Assembly (NCBI RefSeq): GCF_009184865.1
Contig: NZ_CP045096.1
Span: forward strand, 372,001-436,000
DNA: 64,000 nucleotides
DNA from: Streptomyces phaeolivaceus
Lineage (GTDB): Bacteria > Actinomycetota > Actinomycetes > Streptomycetales > Streptomycetaceae
Direction: 5' to 3'
Shown in pieces: positions 24,990 through 34,266 of this stretch. How positions within the stretch are numbered: the first letter of the stretch is position 1; each line of letters starts with the position of its first letter. Position numbers and translations under genes: made by a program. Under the pieces are notes generated by a model. It ran no database searches and was not told the origin of the DNA. It saw only the letters and a program-made list of their open reading frames with translations.

Positions 24990-25003
24990 GTGACCCATGT
25001 CAC
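24990..25003. promoter_or_regulatory. Crp-like palindrome between ssg-like and phosphatase genes
   Basis: GTGACCCATGTCAC is a perfect GTGAC-N4-GTCAC inverted repeat and fits the Streptomyces Crp consensus GTG-N6-GNCAC. It lies 70 bp before the ssg-like start and about 310 bp before the phosphatase. Developmental context supports Crp, but a BldD-type or other regulator could also bind. Confidence 0.4.
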
Positions 25004-25191
25004 CCGATGGGATCCACCCATGCCGCTCCATGCAATCGCGCGGGCTCGCACATATGCCCCTCGAACAGGGGAATGAAAGACAGGTGAATGCGGTCCACGG
25101 TCCGTCAAGTCACGTACGATCCCTACGACTTGGGCCCTCGGCCCGCGTATCGACTTGCGGTGGAGAACCCCGACCGCAAGGACGGTGGCAT

Positions 25192-25314
25192 ATGCCGGAT
25201 GCACCCCCGTATCGCGTCTTGCCAAATCCCTTACAGCGCGTCGCGGGCTGTGCGACAGTCGTAATCGGCCCTTACGTCAGCGTTGGTCGTACCGACCCCC
25301 ATCGGAGTACGTGA
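25192..25314 (+). CDS. small coupled ORF with a TTA codon upstream of the phosphatase (40 aa)
   Basis: ATG 25192 has AAGGA nine bases upstream; the frame encodes 40 residues (MPDAPPYRVLPNPLQRVAGC at the start) and ends in a TGA whose last base is the A of the phosphatase ATG (TGATG). Codon 14 (25231-25233) is TTA, rare in Streptomyces and dependent on the bldA tRNA. Third positions are less G/C-biased than in normal genes, so it may be a regulatory upstream frame rather than a protein gene. No family is recognised. Confidence 0.35.
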   Translation: MPDAPPYRVLPNPLQRVAGCATVVIGPYVSVGRTDPHRST

Positions 25315-26744
25315 TGCCGTCCCATCTCTCTGCGGATCGTCCCGCCGCTCAGCCGCCCCGGCGCGGCACGGTCGACGCGCTCATCTCGCAGACGCGGCGG
25401 CTGCGGGGCGACGTCGACGCCGTACGGCGGGACGCGCCGGCCGACCCGGCGGACCCCGAGATCCGCTGGCAGCGCGCGCTGTACGACCTGGCACTGCATC
25501 AACTGAGCGATCTGGACGACCACTTGGCCCAGCTGCGGGACGGCCCGGAACCGCCGCCCGCCCCCTCGGCCCCGGCAGGCCTCCCCGTCGCACCGCCCCC
25601 GGCACCCCGGCGCGCCTCCCTGCTCAGCCGGGTCGGCAGCGCCGAGTGGAACCTGCTGACGGACGAGGCCAGTTGGTCCGGGGAGCTGTACCAGATCCTC
25701 GGCCGCGACCCCGCCGCCCCGCCGCTCACCCTCGACGAACTGCCGTCGCTGGTGCTCGACGAGGACCGGCCGAGGCTGACGGCGATGGTCACGGACTGTC
25801 TGATCGACGCCAAGCGCATCGACGGGGAGTTCCGGATCCTGCTCCCCGACGGCGGGGTGCGCACCGTGCACATCATGGGCGAGCCCGTGCTCGACGACGA
25901 CGGCGGTACGGCCTCCATGTGGGCCGTCCTGCGCGACGTCAGCGAACTGCGGCGCAGCCAGCGGGCGGAGAGCGAGACCCGTGACTCGCTGCACCGCCAG
26001 CGGCATGTCGCGCAGACCGAGCACCGGCTCGCGGTCGAGCTGCAGGAAGCCGTGCTGCCGCCGTGGCGCGGCTCCCTGCGGCTCCCGCGACAGGGGCCGG
26101 CTCGACTGGACCTCGCGGCCCACTATCTGCCCTGCTCGACGAGCGCGCTGATCGGCGGCGACTGGTACGACGCCCTCGAACTCCCGGGCGGAGAGAGCCT
26201 GTTGAGCGTCGGCGACCTCACCGGGCACGGGGTGACCGTCACCTCGGGCATGGCGATGCTGATCGGCGCGCTGCGCGGCATGGCGATGGCGGGCACCGAA
26301 CCGGCCCGGCTGATGGCCTGCCTCAACCAGCTGCTGGACGCCACCGTGCAACCGGCCCTCGGCAGCGCCGTCTGCTGCCGCTACCGGCCGGCGACCCGCA
26401 CCCTGGTGTGGGCGCAGGCGGGACACCCCGCCCCGCTGCTGTTCCGCGACGGGACGGGGCGCGCGCTGACACCACCGGACGGTGTCCTGCTCGGAGCGAC
26501 CTCGGGTGCCGTCTACGGGCAGGCCGAAGTGACGCTCGAACAGGGCGATCTACTGCTCCTGCACACCGATGGACTGGTCCCCCGGCGAGGAGGAGAGGCA
26601 GCCGTGCAGCGGCTGTTGGACCTGGCGCCACGGTTCGGTGAGGCGCGTACGGCCCAGGAGTGTGTACGGACGGTGGTGGAGACGTTCGGCGAGACCGAGC
26701 GCGCCGACGACGCCTGTGTGCTCGTCGCCAGGGTCAGTTCCTGA
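25314..26744 (+). CDS. PAS-domain SpoIIE/RsbU-type serine phosphatase
   Basis: 476-residue PP2C-type phosphatase that would dephosphorylate an anti-anti-sigma factor. A Pro/Ala-rich N-terminus with a helical segment (about 20-75) leads to a PAS domain at about 105-210 (WNLLTDEASWSGELYQILGRDP), a coiled segment, then the SpoIIE domain at about 240-475. Metal/active-site marks are IGGDWYDALEL, VGDLTGHGV, AGHPAPLLF, LLLHTDGLV and ERADDACVLVARV. ATG 25314 has GGAG 7 bases upstream and is coupled by TGATG to a short upstream frame. No kinase domain and no partner STAS gene is nearby. Confidence 0.9.
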   Translation: MPSHLSADRPAAQPPRRGTVDALISQTRRLRGDVDAVRRDAPADPADPEIRWQRALYDLALHQLSDLDDHLAQLRDGPEPPPAPSAPAGLPVAPPPAPRRASLLSRVGSAEWNLLTDEASWSGELYQILGRDPAAPPLTLDELPSLVLDEDRPRLTAMVTDCLIDAKRIDGEFRILLPDGGVRTVHIMGEPVLDDDGGTASMWAVLRDVSELRRSQRAESETRDSLHRQRHVAQTEHRLAVELQEAVLPPWRGSLRLPRQGPARLDLAAHYLPCSTSALIGGDWYDALELPGGESLLSVGDLTGHGVTVTSGMAMLIGALRGMAMAGTEPARLMACLNQLLDATVQPALGSAVCCRYRPATRTLVWAQAGHPAPLLFRDGTGRALTPPDGVLLGATSGAVYGQAEVTLEQGDLLLLHTDGLVPRRGGEAAVQRLLDLAPRFGEARTAQECVRTVVETFGETERADDACVLVARVSS

Positions 26745-26753
26745 CCGCCGGGG

Positions 26754-28250
26754 TCAGGCCGGGGTCTTCGGCAGCCGGGGCTTCGGCTGGGGCTTGGGCA
26801 GGGAGAGCTTGATCTCCTCTCGCAGATCCTGGATCTTCGGATAGCCGGCGTACTGACCGGTGAGCCGGTACATCTCCCGCAGCCGGTCCCACGTGCGGTG
26901 GGAGGAGTTGGAGCCCATGGCGCCCAGCGCCATACGGGCGAAGCTCGCCGCCTGCTCCGGGTCGTCGGCGATGAAGGAGGCCGAGGCCATCGACAGATAG
27001 TCGAAGATCCGCGACCTCTCCTGCTTCTCGGTCCTCAGGTCCAACGCCTTCTCCGCATAGTGCCGGGCATGCTGGGCCGCGGCCGGTTCATGCTCGGCGA
27101 GGGTGCGGTAGGCCAGGGCCTGCATGCCGTACAGATCCGCCTCGTTGAACATCTGCATCCAGCTGGGCGGCGGCACATCGGCCCGGTCGGAGACGAACAG
27201 GTCCTCCGCCTGGCCCAGGGTGCGGCGCATGGCCTGGCCCTTGCCCATGGAGGCCTGTGCCCAGGCCTCGACGGTGTGGAGCATGGCCTTGGTGCGCGGC
27301 AGCACCTGCTCGCCCGAGCCGGACTGCGCCAGCTTCATCAGGTCGAGCGCCTCGTCCGGCCTGCCGAGGTGCACCATTTGTCGGGCCGCCCGGGAGAGGG
27401 CCTCGCCGGCGCGCGGCCGGTCACCGCCCTCCCTGGCGGCATGGGCGGCGATGATGAAGTACTTCTGGGCGGTGGGTTCGAGGCCGATGTCGTGCGACAT
27501 CCAGCCGGCGAGGACGGCGAGGTTGGCGGCGACGCCCCACAGGCGCCGCTGGATACGGTCGGGGTGACGGTAGGAGAGCATGCCTCCCACCTCGTTGAGC
27601 TGTCCCACGACAGCCTTGCGTTGCAGCCCGCCGCCGCGGGCCGCGTCCCAGGCCCGGAACACCTCGACCGAGCGCTCCAGTTCCTCGATCTCCTGCGATC
27701 CGATGGGGGCGGCCTCGTAGCGGTCGAACCCAGCGGGGTCGGCGTGCAGGGGATCGTCGAGATGGGGAGCGTCGGCCGCGAGGGCCGGGTCGGTGTGCAA
27801 CCAGTCGTGCATGGCACTGCTGAGTGCGGAGCCCGCGGTGAGCGCGACGCCCGCACCCACCAAGCCGCGTCGGTTGAGCATGAGGTCCATTCCCGTGAAT
27901 TCGGTGAGGACCGCAGCAGTCCGTTCGGGCGCCCACGGCACGCCGTCGGGATGTTCCACACTCCCGCCGCCCTGCCGTTTCCCCGTACGCCCGTGCCGGA
28001 CCAGACCGAGGTCCTCGATGGTCACGACACGGCCGAGACGCTCGGTGAACAGCGCAGCCAGCACCCGCGGCACGGGATCGCGCGGGATCTCTCCCATGTC
28101 GATCCACCGCCGCACCCGTGAGGTGTCGGTCGCCAGCTGCGGATGGCCCATGGCCGCCGCCTGCCGGTTGACCAGCCTCGCGAGCTCGCCCTTCGACCAG
28201 CCGGCCAGGCCGAACAGGTCTGCGAGTCGGGTGTTGGGTTGTCCGCTCAC
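26754..28250 (-). CDS. NsdA-like TPR regulatory protein
   Basis: 498-residue protein of the Streptomyces-specific family of NsdA, a negative regulator of sporulation and antibiotic production. The N-terminus holds a HTH-like region (LADLFGLAGWSKGELARLVNR ... VRRWIDMGEIP), a linker with LMLNRRGLVGAGVALTAGSA, and a long TPR-like helical C-terminus (about 200-470) including AEKALDLRTEKQERSRIFDYL. GTG 28250 is chosen because homology begins at SGQPNTRLADLF with GGGGG upstream. Several paralogues exist per genome, so I do not assign nsdA itself. It is divergent from the kinase-like gene, 236 bp apart. Confidence 0.8.
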   Translation of the reverse strand: MSGQPNTRLADLFGLAGWSKGELARLVNRQAAAMGHPQLATDTSRVRRWIDMGEIPRDPVPRVLAALFTERLGRVVTIEDLGLVRHGRTGKRQGGGSVEHPDGVPWAPERTAAVLTEFTGMDLMLNRRGLVGAGVALTAGSALSSAMHDWLHTDPALAADAPHLDDPLHADPAGFDRYEAAPIGSQEIEELERSVEVFRAWDAARGGGLQRKAVVGQLNEVGGMLSYRHPDRIQRRLWGVAANLAVLAGWMSHDIGLEPTAQKYFIIAAHAAREGGDRPRAGEALSRAARQMVHLGRPDEALDLMKLAQSGSGEQVLPRTKAMLHTVEAWAQASMGKGQAMRRTLGQAEDLFVSDRADVPPPSWMQMFNEADLYGMQALAYRTLAEHEPAAAQHARHYAEKALDLRTEKQERSRIFDYLSMASASFIADDPEQAASFARMALGAMGSNSSHRTWDRLREMYRLTGQYAGYPKIQDLREEIKLSLPKPQPKPRLPKTPA

Positions 28251-28280
28251 GTCAAGCCCCCAGGTTCTCGGCTGAGTTGA

Positions 28281-28341
28281 ATGTAGCCCGCTGTCAGTTG
28301 CACGGGGACTATTCGCCAGGCTTCGCCAGGGTGCGCTACAT
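28281..28341. promoter_or_regulatory. divergent promoter region with ATGTAGC/GCTACAT inverted repeat
   Basis: ATGTAGC at 28281-28287 and its complement GCTACAT at 28335-28341 flank a TTCGCCAGG direct repeat (about 28309-28330). The whole lies between divergent start codons at 28250 and 28487. It may be an operator; no known consensus matches. Confidence 0.3.
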
Positions 28342-28486
28342 GGTGTGCCACGGCCCATCCGGTGTCAGGTAGGAAAGCGCCACCCCGACCCGGTCGCCCC
28401 CGACGGGCACTCCCCAGGGTGTCCCCGGACGGCCGGGGCGGGTGGCGCGTGACCTCGTCGGCACACGAAGGGATCTGTCTTCCCCC

Positions 28487-29629
28487 ATGTACGCAGCATC
28501 GTCCTCCGTGTCCGCTCCTCCCCGATCGCTGCACCCCCGCCAGCCGGGCGGCGGCGGCCCCTACCTCGACCCCACGCGTACGGCGGCCCCGATGCTCGGC
28601 GCCGGCCGGGCGCGGCGTGCGCCCGGGCTCGGCACCCAACCGCTCAGCGGGAGACTCGACTTGTCCGGCCCCCAGGGCGCGCAGCTGCGCACGGCGATCG
28701 CCTCGGTGCATCGCATCTGCCCGGAGTTCACTCCGGTCCAGGTGCTGCGCCGCAGCGGACGCTCGGTGCTGCTCGTCGGCACCACAGGGCGAAGTACGGC
28801 CGTAGCCAAGTGTTTACTGGATCATTCCTCCATCTGGGAGGACCGGCTCCGGCACGAAATAGCCGCTTACCGCTCGTTCGTCCGGCACCGCCCACCCGTG
28901 CGGGCGCCGAGGCTGATCGCGGCGGACCCGGACAACTGCACCCTGGTCATCGAGCGGATGCCGGGCCGGGTGGCCGCCCTGCAGCGGCATCCGGTGGAGG
29001 CGCCGCCGCGCGCCGACATCCGGGCGGCGCTCGGCGCGATCTGCCGGCTGAACGCGTGGCGGCCACCGGCGGGCACGTTCGACGCCCCGCTGGACTACGC
29101 GGAGCGGATCTCCCGCTTCCATGAGCTGGGCCTGCTCACCGACCGGGACCTGGGCGATCTGCAGAAGCTGCTGCACGGCATCGCGCACGCCTCGGGCCGT
29201 CAGGGCATGGGCCAGTTCTGCCACGGCGACGCCCTCCTGTCGAACATCCTTCTCTCACCGGCCGGTCCAGTGCTGGTGGACTGGGAGCACGCGGGCTGGT
29301 ATCTGCCGGGGTACGACCTGGCGACGCTGTGGGCGGTGCTCGGGGACGCCCCCGTGGCGCGGCGGCAGATCAGCCAGCTGGCGCAGTCGGCGGGTCCGGC
29401 CTCACGGGACGCGTTCCTGGTGAACCTGATGCTGGTCCTGACCCGGGAGATCCGTACCTACGAGACGGCCGTGCAGCGTTCGATGCACGACACGACCCCG
29501 GCGGCACCGGGCCCGCACCACCCGGCTGCTGCGCCGTCCGGCGAGGAACAGCGGCTGCTGCTCAGGCGGCTGCACGACGACTGCCAATTGGCCCGCAAGG
29601 CCGTACGGGCGGCGGTCGGCACTCGCTGA
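28487..29629 (+). CDS. aminoglycoside phosphotransferase/choline kinase-family protein
   Basis: 380-residue protein-kinase-like phosphotransferase. After a low-complexity N-terminus (about 1-55) come the N-lobe with [11 protein letters not shown] (Lys), [15 protein letters not shown] hinge, the catalytic loop [13 protein letters not shown] (His-Gly-Asp ... Asn) and the metal motif [21 protein letters not shown]. The substrate is unknown; nothing indicates a resistance gene. ATG 28487 has GAAGGGA upstream. Its divergence from an NsdA-like regulator is a conserved-looking pair but of unknown meaning. Confidence 0.85.
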   Translation: MYAASSSVSAPPRSLHPRQPGGGGPYLDPTRTAAPMLGAGRARRAPGLGTQPLSGRLDLSGPQGAQLRTAIASVHRICPEFTPVQVLRRSGRSVLLVGTTGRSTAVAKCLLDHSSIWEDRLRHEIAAYRSFVRHRPPVRAPRLIAADPDNCTLVIERMPGRVAALQRHPVEAPPRADIRAALGAICRLNAWRPPAGTFDAPLDYAERISRFHELGLLTDRDLGDLQKLLHGIAHASGRQGMGQFCHGDALLSNILLSPAGPVLVDWEHAGWYLPGYDLATLWAVLGDAPVARRQISQLAQSAGPASRDAFLVNLMLVLTREIRTYETAVQRSMHDTTPAAPGPHHPAAAPSGEEQRLLLRRLHDDCQLARKAVRAAVGTR

Positions 29630-29636
29630 GGGGAAA

Positions 29637-29683
29637 CGAAGGTCCGCGGCGCACCCTGGACAGGGTCACGCCGCGGACTTTCG
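29637..29683 (+). terminator. terminator hairpin after the phosphotransferase gene
   Basis: Arms CGAAGGTCCGCGGCG and CGCCGCGGACTTTCG pair over 15 positions with one mismatch, starting 8 bp after the stop. Beyond it, 29687-29735 holds two imperfect GTCATGTCGGCGTCC direct repeats. Confidence 0.8.
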
Positions 29684-29866
29684 TCATGTCGGCGTCCCAC
29701 CGGCGTCCTGCCGGGGTCATGTCGGCGTCCTGGCGGAGCGTGGCGATCAATCACGGGGGACGCGGCCTTCCCCGGGCATGATTGACGGATCGTCGGCCGA
29801 CCGATAGCAGTGGTGCTGTTCGGTCCCGCACGCCCCGCCAACGCCCCACCGTTCCAGGAGGCCGCC

Positions 29867-31843
29867 TTGCGAGGATCCCCCACCGACCGCAGGCACACCC
29901 CGTACCCCAGACACTTCCGAAGAGCGGCGTCCGCAGCGGCGCCCGCCGTCCTGCTGCTGCCCCTGCTGGGCGCGGCCCCGCCCGCCGAGGGGTCGGCCGT
30001 CTCCTCGGCCCGGCTGCAGTCCGCCTTCGCCTCGGCCGCCGCCGAGTACGGCGTCCCGCGCAGTGTGCTGCTCGGGGTCTCCTATCTGCAGTCCCGCTGG
30101 GACGCCCACGGCGGCGCGCCGAGCGTCACCGGCGGCTACGGCCCCATGCATCTCACCGACGCGCGCACGGCCCTGGCCGAGGCCCCGCACCACAGCGAGG
30201 GCGCGGAGGACCCGCGCGGCGACGACTCCCGGCCGCCGCTCAGACCCGAGGCGAAACTGCCCGAGACCGGTGAACTCCCGGCCCGGCTGAGGACGTTGAC
30301 GAGGGCGGCGGAGCTGACCGGTCTGCCCGAGGAGGCTCTCCGCACGGACACGGAGGCCAATGTCGCGGGCGGTGCCGCGCTGCTCGCCGCCGCGCAGCGC
30401 GAGCTGGGCGCCCGGCCGAGTGCCGATCCGGCGGACTGGTACGGGGCGGTGGCGCGTTTCTCGGGCGCCGACGACCGGGCCACGGCCTCGGCGTACGCGA
30501 ACGATGTGTTCGCGGTGATCCGTGACGGTGCCGGGCGCGTCACGGACGCCGGCCAGCGGGTGACGCTCGCCGCCGAGCCGGGGCTGCGCACCGACACCGG
30601 GCAGTTGTCCCGGGCCGGGCTGCGCGCGTCCGCCGCGGCCGGCGCGGAGTGCCCGACGACGGTGTCCTGCGAGTGGATCCCTGCGCCGTACGAGGAGTTC
30701 GGCGACAACGACTACGGCAACCACGACCTGGCCGACCGGCCGAACGCGCAACCTGTCCGGTACATCGTCGTCCATGACACCGAGGGCTACTGGGACACCA
30801 CCCTCGAACTGGTCCAGGACCCGACGTATGTGTCGTGGCAGTACTCGCTGCGTTCCACGGACGGGCACATCGCCCAGCACATCAAGGCCAAGGACGTGGC
30901 CTGGCACGCCGGCAACTGGTATGTCAACGCGGGGTCGATCGGTCTGGAGCACGAGGGTTTCCTCGCCTCGCCGGACGCCTGGTACACGGAGGCGATGTAC
31001 CGGGCGTCGGCGCGGCTGGTGAGGTACCTCTCCGACAAGCACGGCATCCCGCTGGACCGGCAGCACATCCTCGGCCATGACACCGTGCCCGGCCCGACGA
31101 CGGCGACGATTCCGGGGATGCACACCGACCCGGGCCCGTACTGGGACTGGCGGCACTACTTCGAGCTGCTGGGCCATCCGCTCGGCGCGACCTCCGGCAG
31201 CGACAGCACCATGGTCACGATCCTCCCGGACTACGCCGACAACCGGCCCGCGTTCACCGGCTGCGGGTCCGGCGGCGCGACCTGCGCGGTGCACGGCTCC
31301 AGCGCGGTGCGGCTGTACAGCAGGCCGGACGCGACCTCGCCGCTGATCAAGGACATCGGGCTGCGGCCGGACGGCAGTGCCTCGACGATCGGGGTGAACG
31401 ACCTCGGTTCCCGGGTCTCCACCGGGCAGCAGTACGCGGTCGCCGAGCGGCAGGGCGACTGGACGGCGATCTGGTACCTGGGACAGAAGGCGTGGTTCCG
31501 GAACCCGGCGGACAAGCCGACGGCGGTCGGCGCGGCCGGGCTGGTGGTGACGCCCCGGGAGGGCCTGGCGGACATCCCGGTGTACGGGCGTGCCTACCCG
31601 GAGGCGTCGGCGTACCCGGCGGGGGTGCCCGCGCAGGCGGTGTCCCCGTGGCCGTACAAGCTCCTCAAGGACCAGAAGTACGTCACCGGGGGTCAGGTGC
31701 CCGGCGAGTACTACTACGCGGTCACCTTCGACACGAGCGGACACCGGTTCGTGGTCGGCAAGGACCTCTACTACGAGATCCAGTTCGGTCACCGGGTGGC
31801 GTTCGTACGGGCGGCGGATGTGCGGGTGCTGCCCGCGGCGTGA
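29867..31843 (+). CDS. secreted N-acetylmuramoyl-L-alanine amidase (PGRP/amidase_2)
   Basis: 658-residue exported cell-wall hydrolase. It has a signal peptide (RHFRRAAS then hydrophobic core, cleavage near 41-44), a lytic-transglycosylase-like helical segment at about 48-220 (YGVPRSVLLGVSYLQSRWD), and a zinc amidase domain at about 295-440 with His303 in YIVVHDTEGYW, QYSLRSTDGHIAQHI, WHAGNWYVNAGSIGLEHEG, and His419/Asp421 in GMHTDPGPYWDW. A C-terminal SH3-like region (about 470-655) probably binds the wall. TTG 29867 is chosen because AGGAGG is 6 bases upstream and it leads into the signal peptide; the ATG-like upstream codon at 29810 has none. Confidence 0.92.
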   Translation: MRGSPTDRRHTPYPRHFRRAASAAAPAVLLLPLLGAAPPAEGSAVSSARLQSAFASAAAEYGVPRSVLLGVSYLQSRWDAHGGAPSVTGGYGPMHLTDARTALAEAPHHSEGAEDPRGDDSRPPLRPEAKLPETGELPARLRTLTRAAELTGLPEEALRTDTEANVAGGAALLAAAQRELGARPSADPADWYGAVARFSGADDRATASAYANDVFAVIRDGAGRVTDAGQRVTLAAEPGLRTDTGQLSRAGLRASAAAGAECPTTVSCEWIPAPYEEFGDNDYGNHDLADRPNAQPVRYIVVHDTEGYWDTTLELVQDPTYVSWQYSLRSTDGHIAQHIKAKDVAWHAGNWYVNAGSIGLEHEGFLASPDAWYTEAMYRASARLVRYLSDKHGIPLDRQHILGHDTVPGPTTATIPGMHTDPGPYWDWRHYFELLGHPLGATSGSDSTMVTILPDYADNRPAFTGCGSGGATCAVHGSSAVRLYSRPDATSPLIKDIGLRPDGSASTIGVNDLGSRVSTGQQYAVAERQGDWTAIWYLGQKAWFRNPADKPTAVGAAGLVVTPREGLADIPVYGRAYPEASAYPAGVPAQAVSPWPYKLLKDQKYVTGGQVPGEYYYAVTFDTSGHRFVVGKDLYYEIQFGHRVAFVRAADVRVLPAA

Positions 31844-31860
31844 GCGTGCGGAGCCGAGGA

Positions 31861-31886
31861 AGGGCCGGGTGCGCGCACCCGGCCCT
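31861..31886 (+). terminator. terminator with T-run after the amidase gene
   Basis: Perfect 12-bp stem AGGGCCGGGTGC/GCACCCGGCCCT with 2-base loop followed by TTTTC; a classical intrinsic terminator, and a bidirectional one since the next gene converges. Confidence 0.85.
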
Positions 31887-31911
31887 TTTCCGTGCTCGTC
31901 CTCCGCGGTGC

Positions 31912-32409
31912 TCAGCCCTGCTGGAACAGCTCCGCCGGGAGCGGCTTGAGAAGCGCGTACAGGTCGTCGGTGATGGGGCGGTCCCAGGCGGCGATGGTCA
32001 CCAGGACGTTGTCGCTGCGGTCGAACTGGACGCAGGCGATCCGGGACTCGGAGAGTTTGAGACGGCGGACGATCAGGAGGTTGTCGCCCTGCATCACCGG
32101 CATGTCCTCGACGCCGACGACGGTGATGTCCTCCTCGTTCTCCAGCGCGATCAGCAACTGGGCCACCTCGAAGGGGACCTCGCCGTCGGAGACCTCGCGC
32201 GCCGGGGAACCCTCGGGAAGATTGCCGATGATCATCGCGGGGCCACGGCCGCCGTAGAGGTCGTAGCGCAGGAAGACGCCCTGGCAGCTGCCGTCGGGGG
32301 CGGGCAGCAGGCCGGCACCGAGATTGCCCGGCCAGTCGCCCGGATCCATGGCCAGTACGTCGAAGTCGGGGCCGGCGGGAGTGGCGCTGCGGCGGCGGAG
32401 GAAGGACAT
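31912..32409 (-). CDS. conserved actinobacterial protein of unknown function
   Basis: 165-residue soluble protein with an acidic, beta-rich look: MDPGDWPGNLGAGLLPAPDG, FLRYDLYGGRGPAMIIGNLPEG, and SRIACVQFDRSDNVLVTIAAW near the C-terminus. No signal peptide, no membrane helix, no catalytic motif. Normal Streptomyces codon use indicates a real gene. ATG 32409 follows GGAGGAAGGA. I do not recognise its function. Confidence 0.75.
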   Translation of the reverse strand: MSFLRRRSATPAGPDFDVLAMDPGDWPGNLGAGLLPAPDGSCQGVFLRYDLYGGRGPAMIIGNLPEGSPAREVSDGEVPFEVAQLLIALENEEDITVVGVEDMPVMQGDNLLIVRRLKLSESRIACVQFDRSDNVLVTIAAWDRPITDDLYALLKPLPAELFQQG

Positions 32410-32513
32410 GCCGCAATGGTACGGCGTGCCGTGCGGCGGTGGGGCCGAGGGAGCGTCGGGGGCCAGAACCCAAGATCTTCATCAGCCTTCCAGGGCGTTC
32501 CGCGGGGTGGGGG

Positions 32514-33116
32514 TCAGCTTGCCGTCCTCTTGTGCCGGGCGTGGTGGCGGGCGACGCGGGCGCGGTTGCCGCAGGAGGGCCGGCACCATTCCTGGCGGGG
32601 GTGTTCCTTGAGGAAGTAGCGCACACAGCGGGGGGCATGGCAGGCGCGCAGCCGCTGTCGTTCGGGGCTCGCGAGGAAGGCGAGGGCGGCGCGGGCGAGG
32701 GTGGCGGTGAGGGGGTCCTCGCCGGTGGCGGACCGGTGGTGCACGACGGGTTCGGCGTCGGGGCCCCAGGTCAGGACCGGGACGGTCGGGGTGCGGGCGG
32801 CGGCCTCGTTGAGGCGGGCCAGGGCCTCGGGGACGGGCAGCAGCCGGGCGGCGTCGGCCGGGCTGGGCGCGTCGGGGCTGACGGAGCGGGCGAACAGGGC
32901 CCGGACTGCGGCGCGGAGATCGCGTACGGCGGTGAGCGCGGCCTCGTCGACGGCCGGGTCGGCGGTGCCCGGCAGGAGGTCCGTGTGTGCCCGGACCCAG
33001 GTGGCGAGCCCCGGGGCATCGGTGAGGTCGTCGGTGACACCGCCGGCGCCGTCGTGGCGGACGGTCAGGGCGAGGTCCAGGGCGAGCCGTGCGTCCGCGC
33101 TGATCGAGTACTCCAT
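32514..33116 (-). CDS. ABATE/CGNR zinc-finger transcription regulator-like protein
   Basis: 200-residue protein with an N-terminal ABATE (stress-induced regulator) domain (LALDLALTVRHDG ... LRAAVRALFARSV) and a C-terminal CGNR zinc finger at about 155-195: RACHAPRCVRYFLKEHPRQEWC and SCGNRARVARHHAR (Cys-x4-Cys ... Cys-x3-Cys). Such proteins are presumed DNA-binding. ATG 33116 is taken since homology starts with the ABATE helix; an upstream open frame to 33296 is non-conserved. Confidence 0.85.
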   Translation of the reverse strand: MEYSISADARLALDLALTVRHDGAGGVTDDLTDAPGLATWVRAHTDLLPGTADPAVDEAALTAVRDLRAAVRALFARSVSPDAPSPADAARLLPVPEALARLNEAAARTPTVPVLTWGPDAEPVVHHRSATGEDPLTATLARAALAFLASPERQRLRACHAPRCVRYFLKEHPRQEWCRPSCGNRARVARHHARHKRTAS

Positions 33117-33202
33117 GGCGCTAATGATAGGGGAGGCTCCATCCATTAATTCGAGGTGGGCGCAATTCACGCGGGAATTCCGGGAACCGCGTTTCCTGCG
33201 GG

Positions 33203-33216
33203 AATTGTGGACAATT
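33203..33216. promoter_or_regulatory. AATTGT-GG-ACAATT palindrome in an AT-rich divergent promoter
   Basis: A 6-bp-arm palindrome inside an unusually A/T-rich stretch (33140-33260) that also repeats GCGGGAATT. It lies between divergent starts at 33116 and 33295 and is a plausible operator for the CGNR regulator or another factor. Confidence 0.35.
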
Positions 33217-34219
33217 GCGGGTGAATTTTGGCACGGTGAGGCGAAGCGGCCCGTAATTCGAACGCGTGGCCGATTCATTCTTGGGGGTTCAGCCATGCCA
33301 CCCGTGCGCCTCGCACCGGACGTCGCCGCCTTCTACGCCACGCAGAGCACCTTCACGGACCGGGGCGAACTCGCCCCGCGCTACGCCGATCTGCCCCGCG
33401 ATCCGGCCCGACTCGCCCGTGTGGCGCGGGATCTGACGATCCATCGGCTCGAAGGGGTGACGTTCGGCCATGCCATCCCCCGGGAGCGTCTGCACGACGA
33501 CGCCGAGACCCGCTACCTCGACGACATCCTGCGGATCGTCGTCGGGCGGAACGACGCGCCGTTGTCGTACCGCCGCGAGCCCGGGGACCGGTTCGTCGGG
33601 GTGTGCCGCGACTTCTCGCTGCTGCACTGCTCGCTGCTGCGCCACCTGGGCGTGCCCGCGCGGCTGCGGTCGGGCTTCGCCACCTATTTCGGCGGGAACG
33701 GCTTCCACTGCGATCACGTGGTCACCGAGTACTGGGATCCGGCGCGTGGCTGGCTGCTGGCCGACGCGCAGCTGATGGACCCGTTGGTCGTCGACACCTG
33801 GAAGGTCGACTTCGACCCGATGGACGTGCCGCGCAACCGCTTCCTCGTCGCGGGCACGGCATGGCGGGCCGTCCGGGCGGGCGAGGTGGACCCCCGCTCG
33901 TTCGGGCTGCATCCGCCGCAGGAGGGACCGATCAACGGGGAGTGGTTCGTGGCCGGGAACCTCCGGCTCGATCTCGCGGACCTCAACAAGGTCGAGACGC
34001 TGCTGTGGGACATCTGGGGCACCGAGACCGAGCCCGGCCATGATCTCACCGACCCGGTCCGCGAGTTGTACGACGAGGTCGCGCGGGTGGCGGGCGACGA
34101 GGTGGACTTCGGCGCGGCGCGGGAGCTGTTCACGGGGCACGAGGGGCTGCGGACACCGCGAACCGTCCTGTCGCTGGCGCCGTACAACGGCCCGCGCGAG
34201 GTCACCCTCCGCCGACCCG

Positions 34220-34254
34220 CCGCGTGGTGGGCTGCCCGGCCGCCCACCACGCGG
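34220..34254. terminator. bidirectional terminator after the transglutaminase gene
   Basis: Perfect 13-bp stem CCGCGTGGTGGGC/GCCCACCACGCGG with 9-base loop between the transglutaminase domain end and the DUF397 stop (34267). Its position marks the true end of both genes. Confidence 0.75.
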
Positions 34255-34266
34255 CAGTACGACCGC

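Noticed and set aside
28487..29629. Aminoglycoside resistance gene
   Set aside because: The phosphotransferase fold is shared by many kinases; no feature marks an antibiotic-specific enzyme.
29747..32638. 963-codon minus-strand open frame across the amidase gene
   Set aside because: Low-complexity antisense shadow of the amidase and its neighbours; typical of GC-rich DNA.
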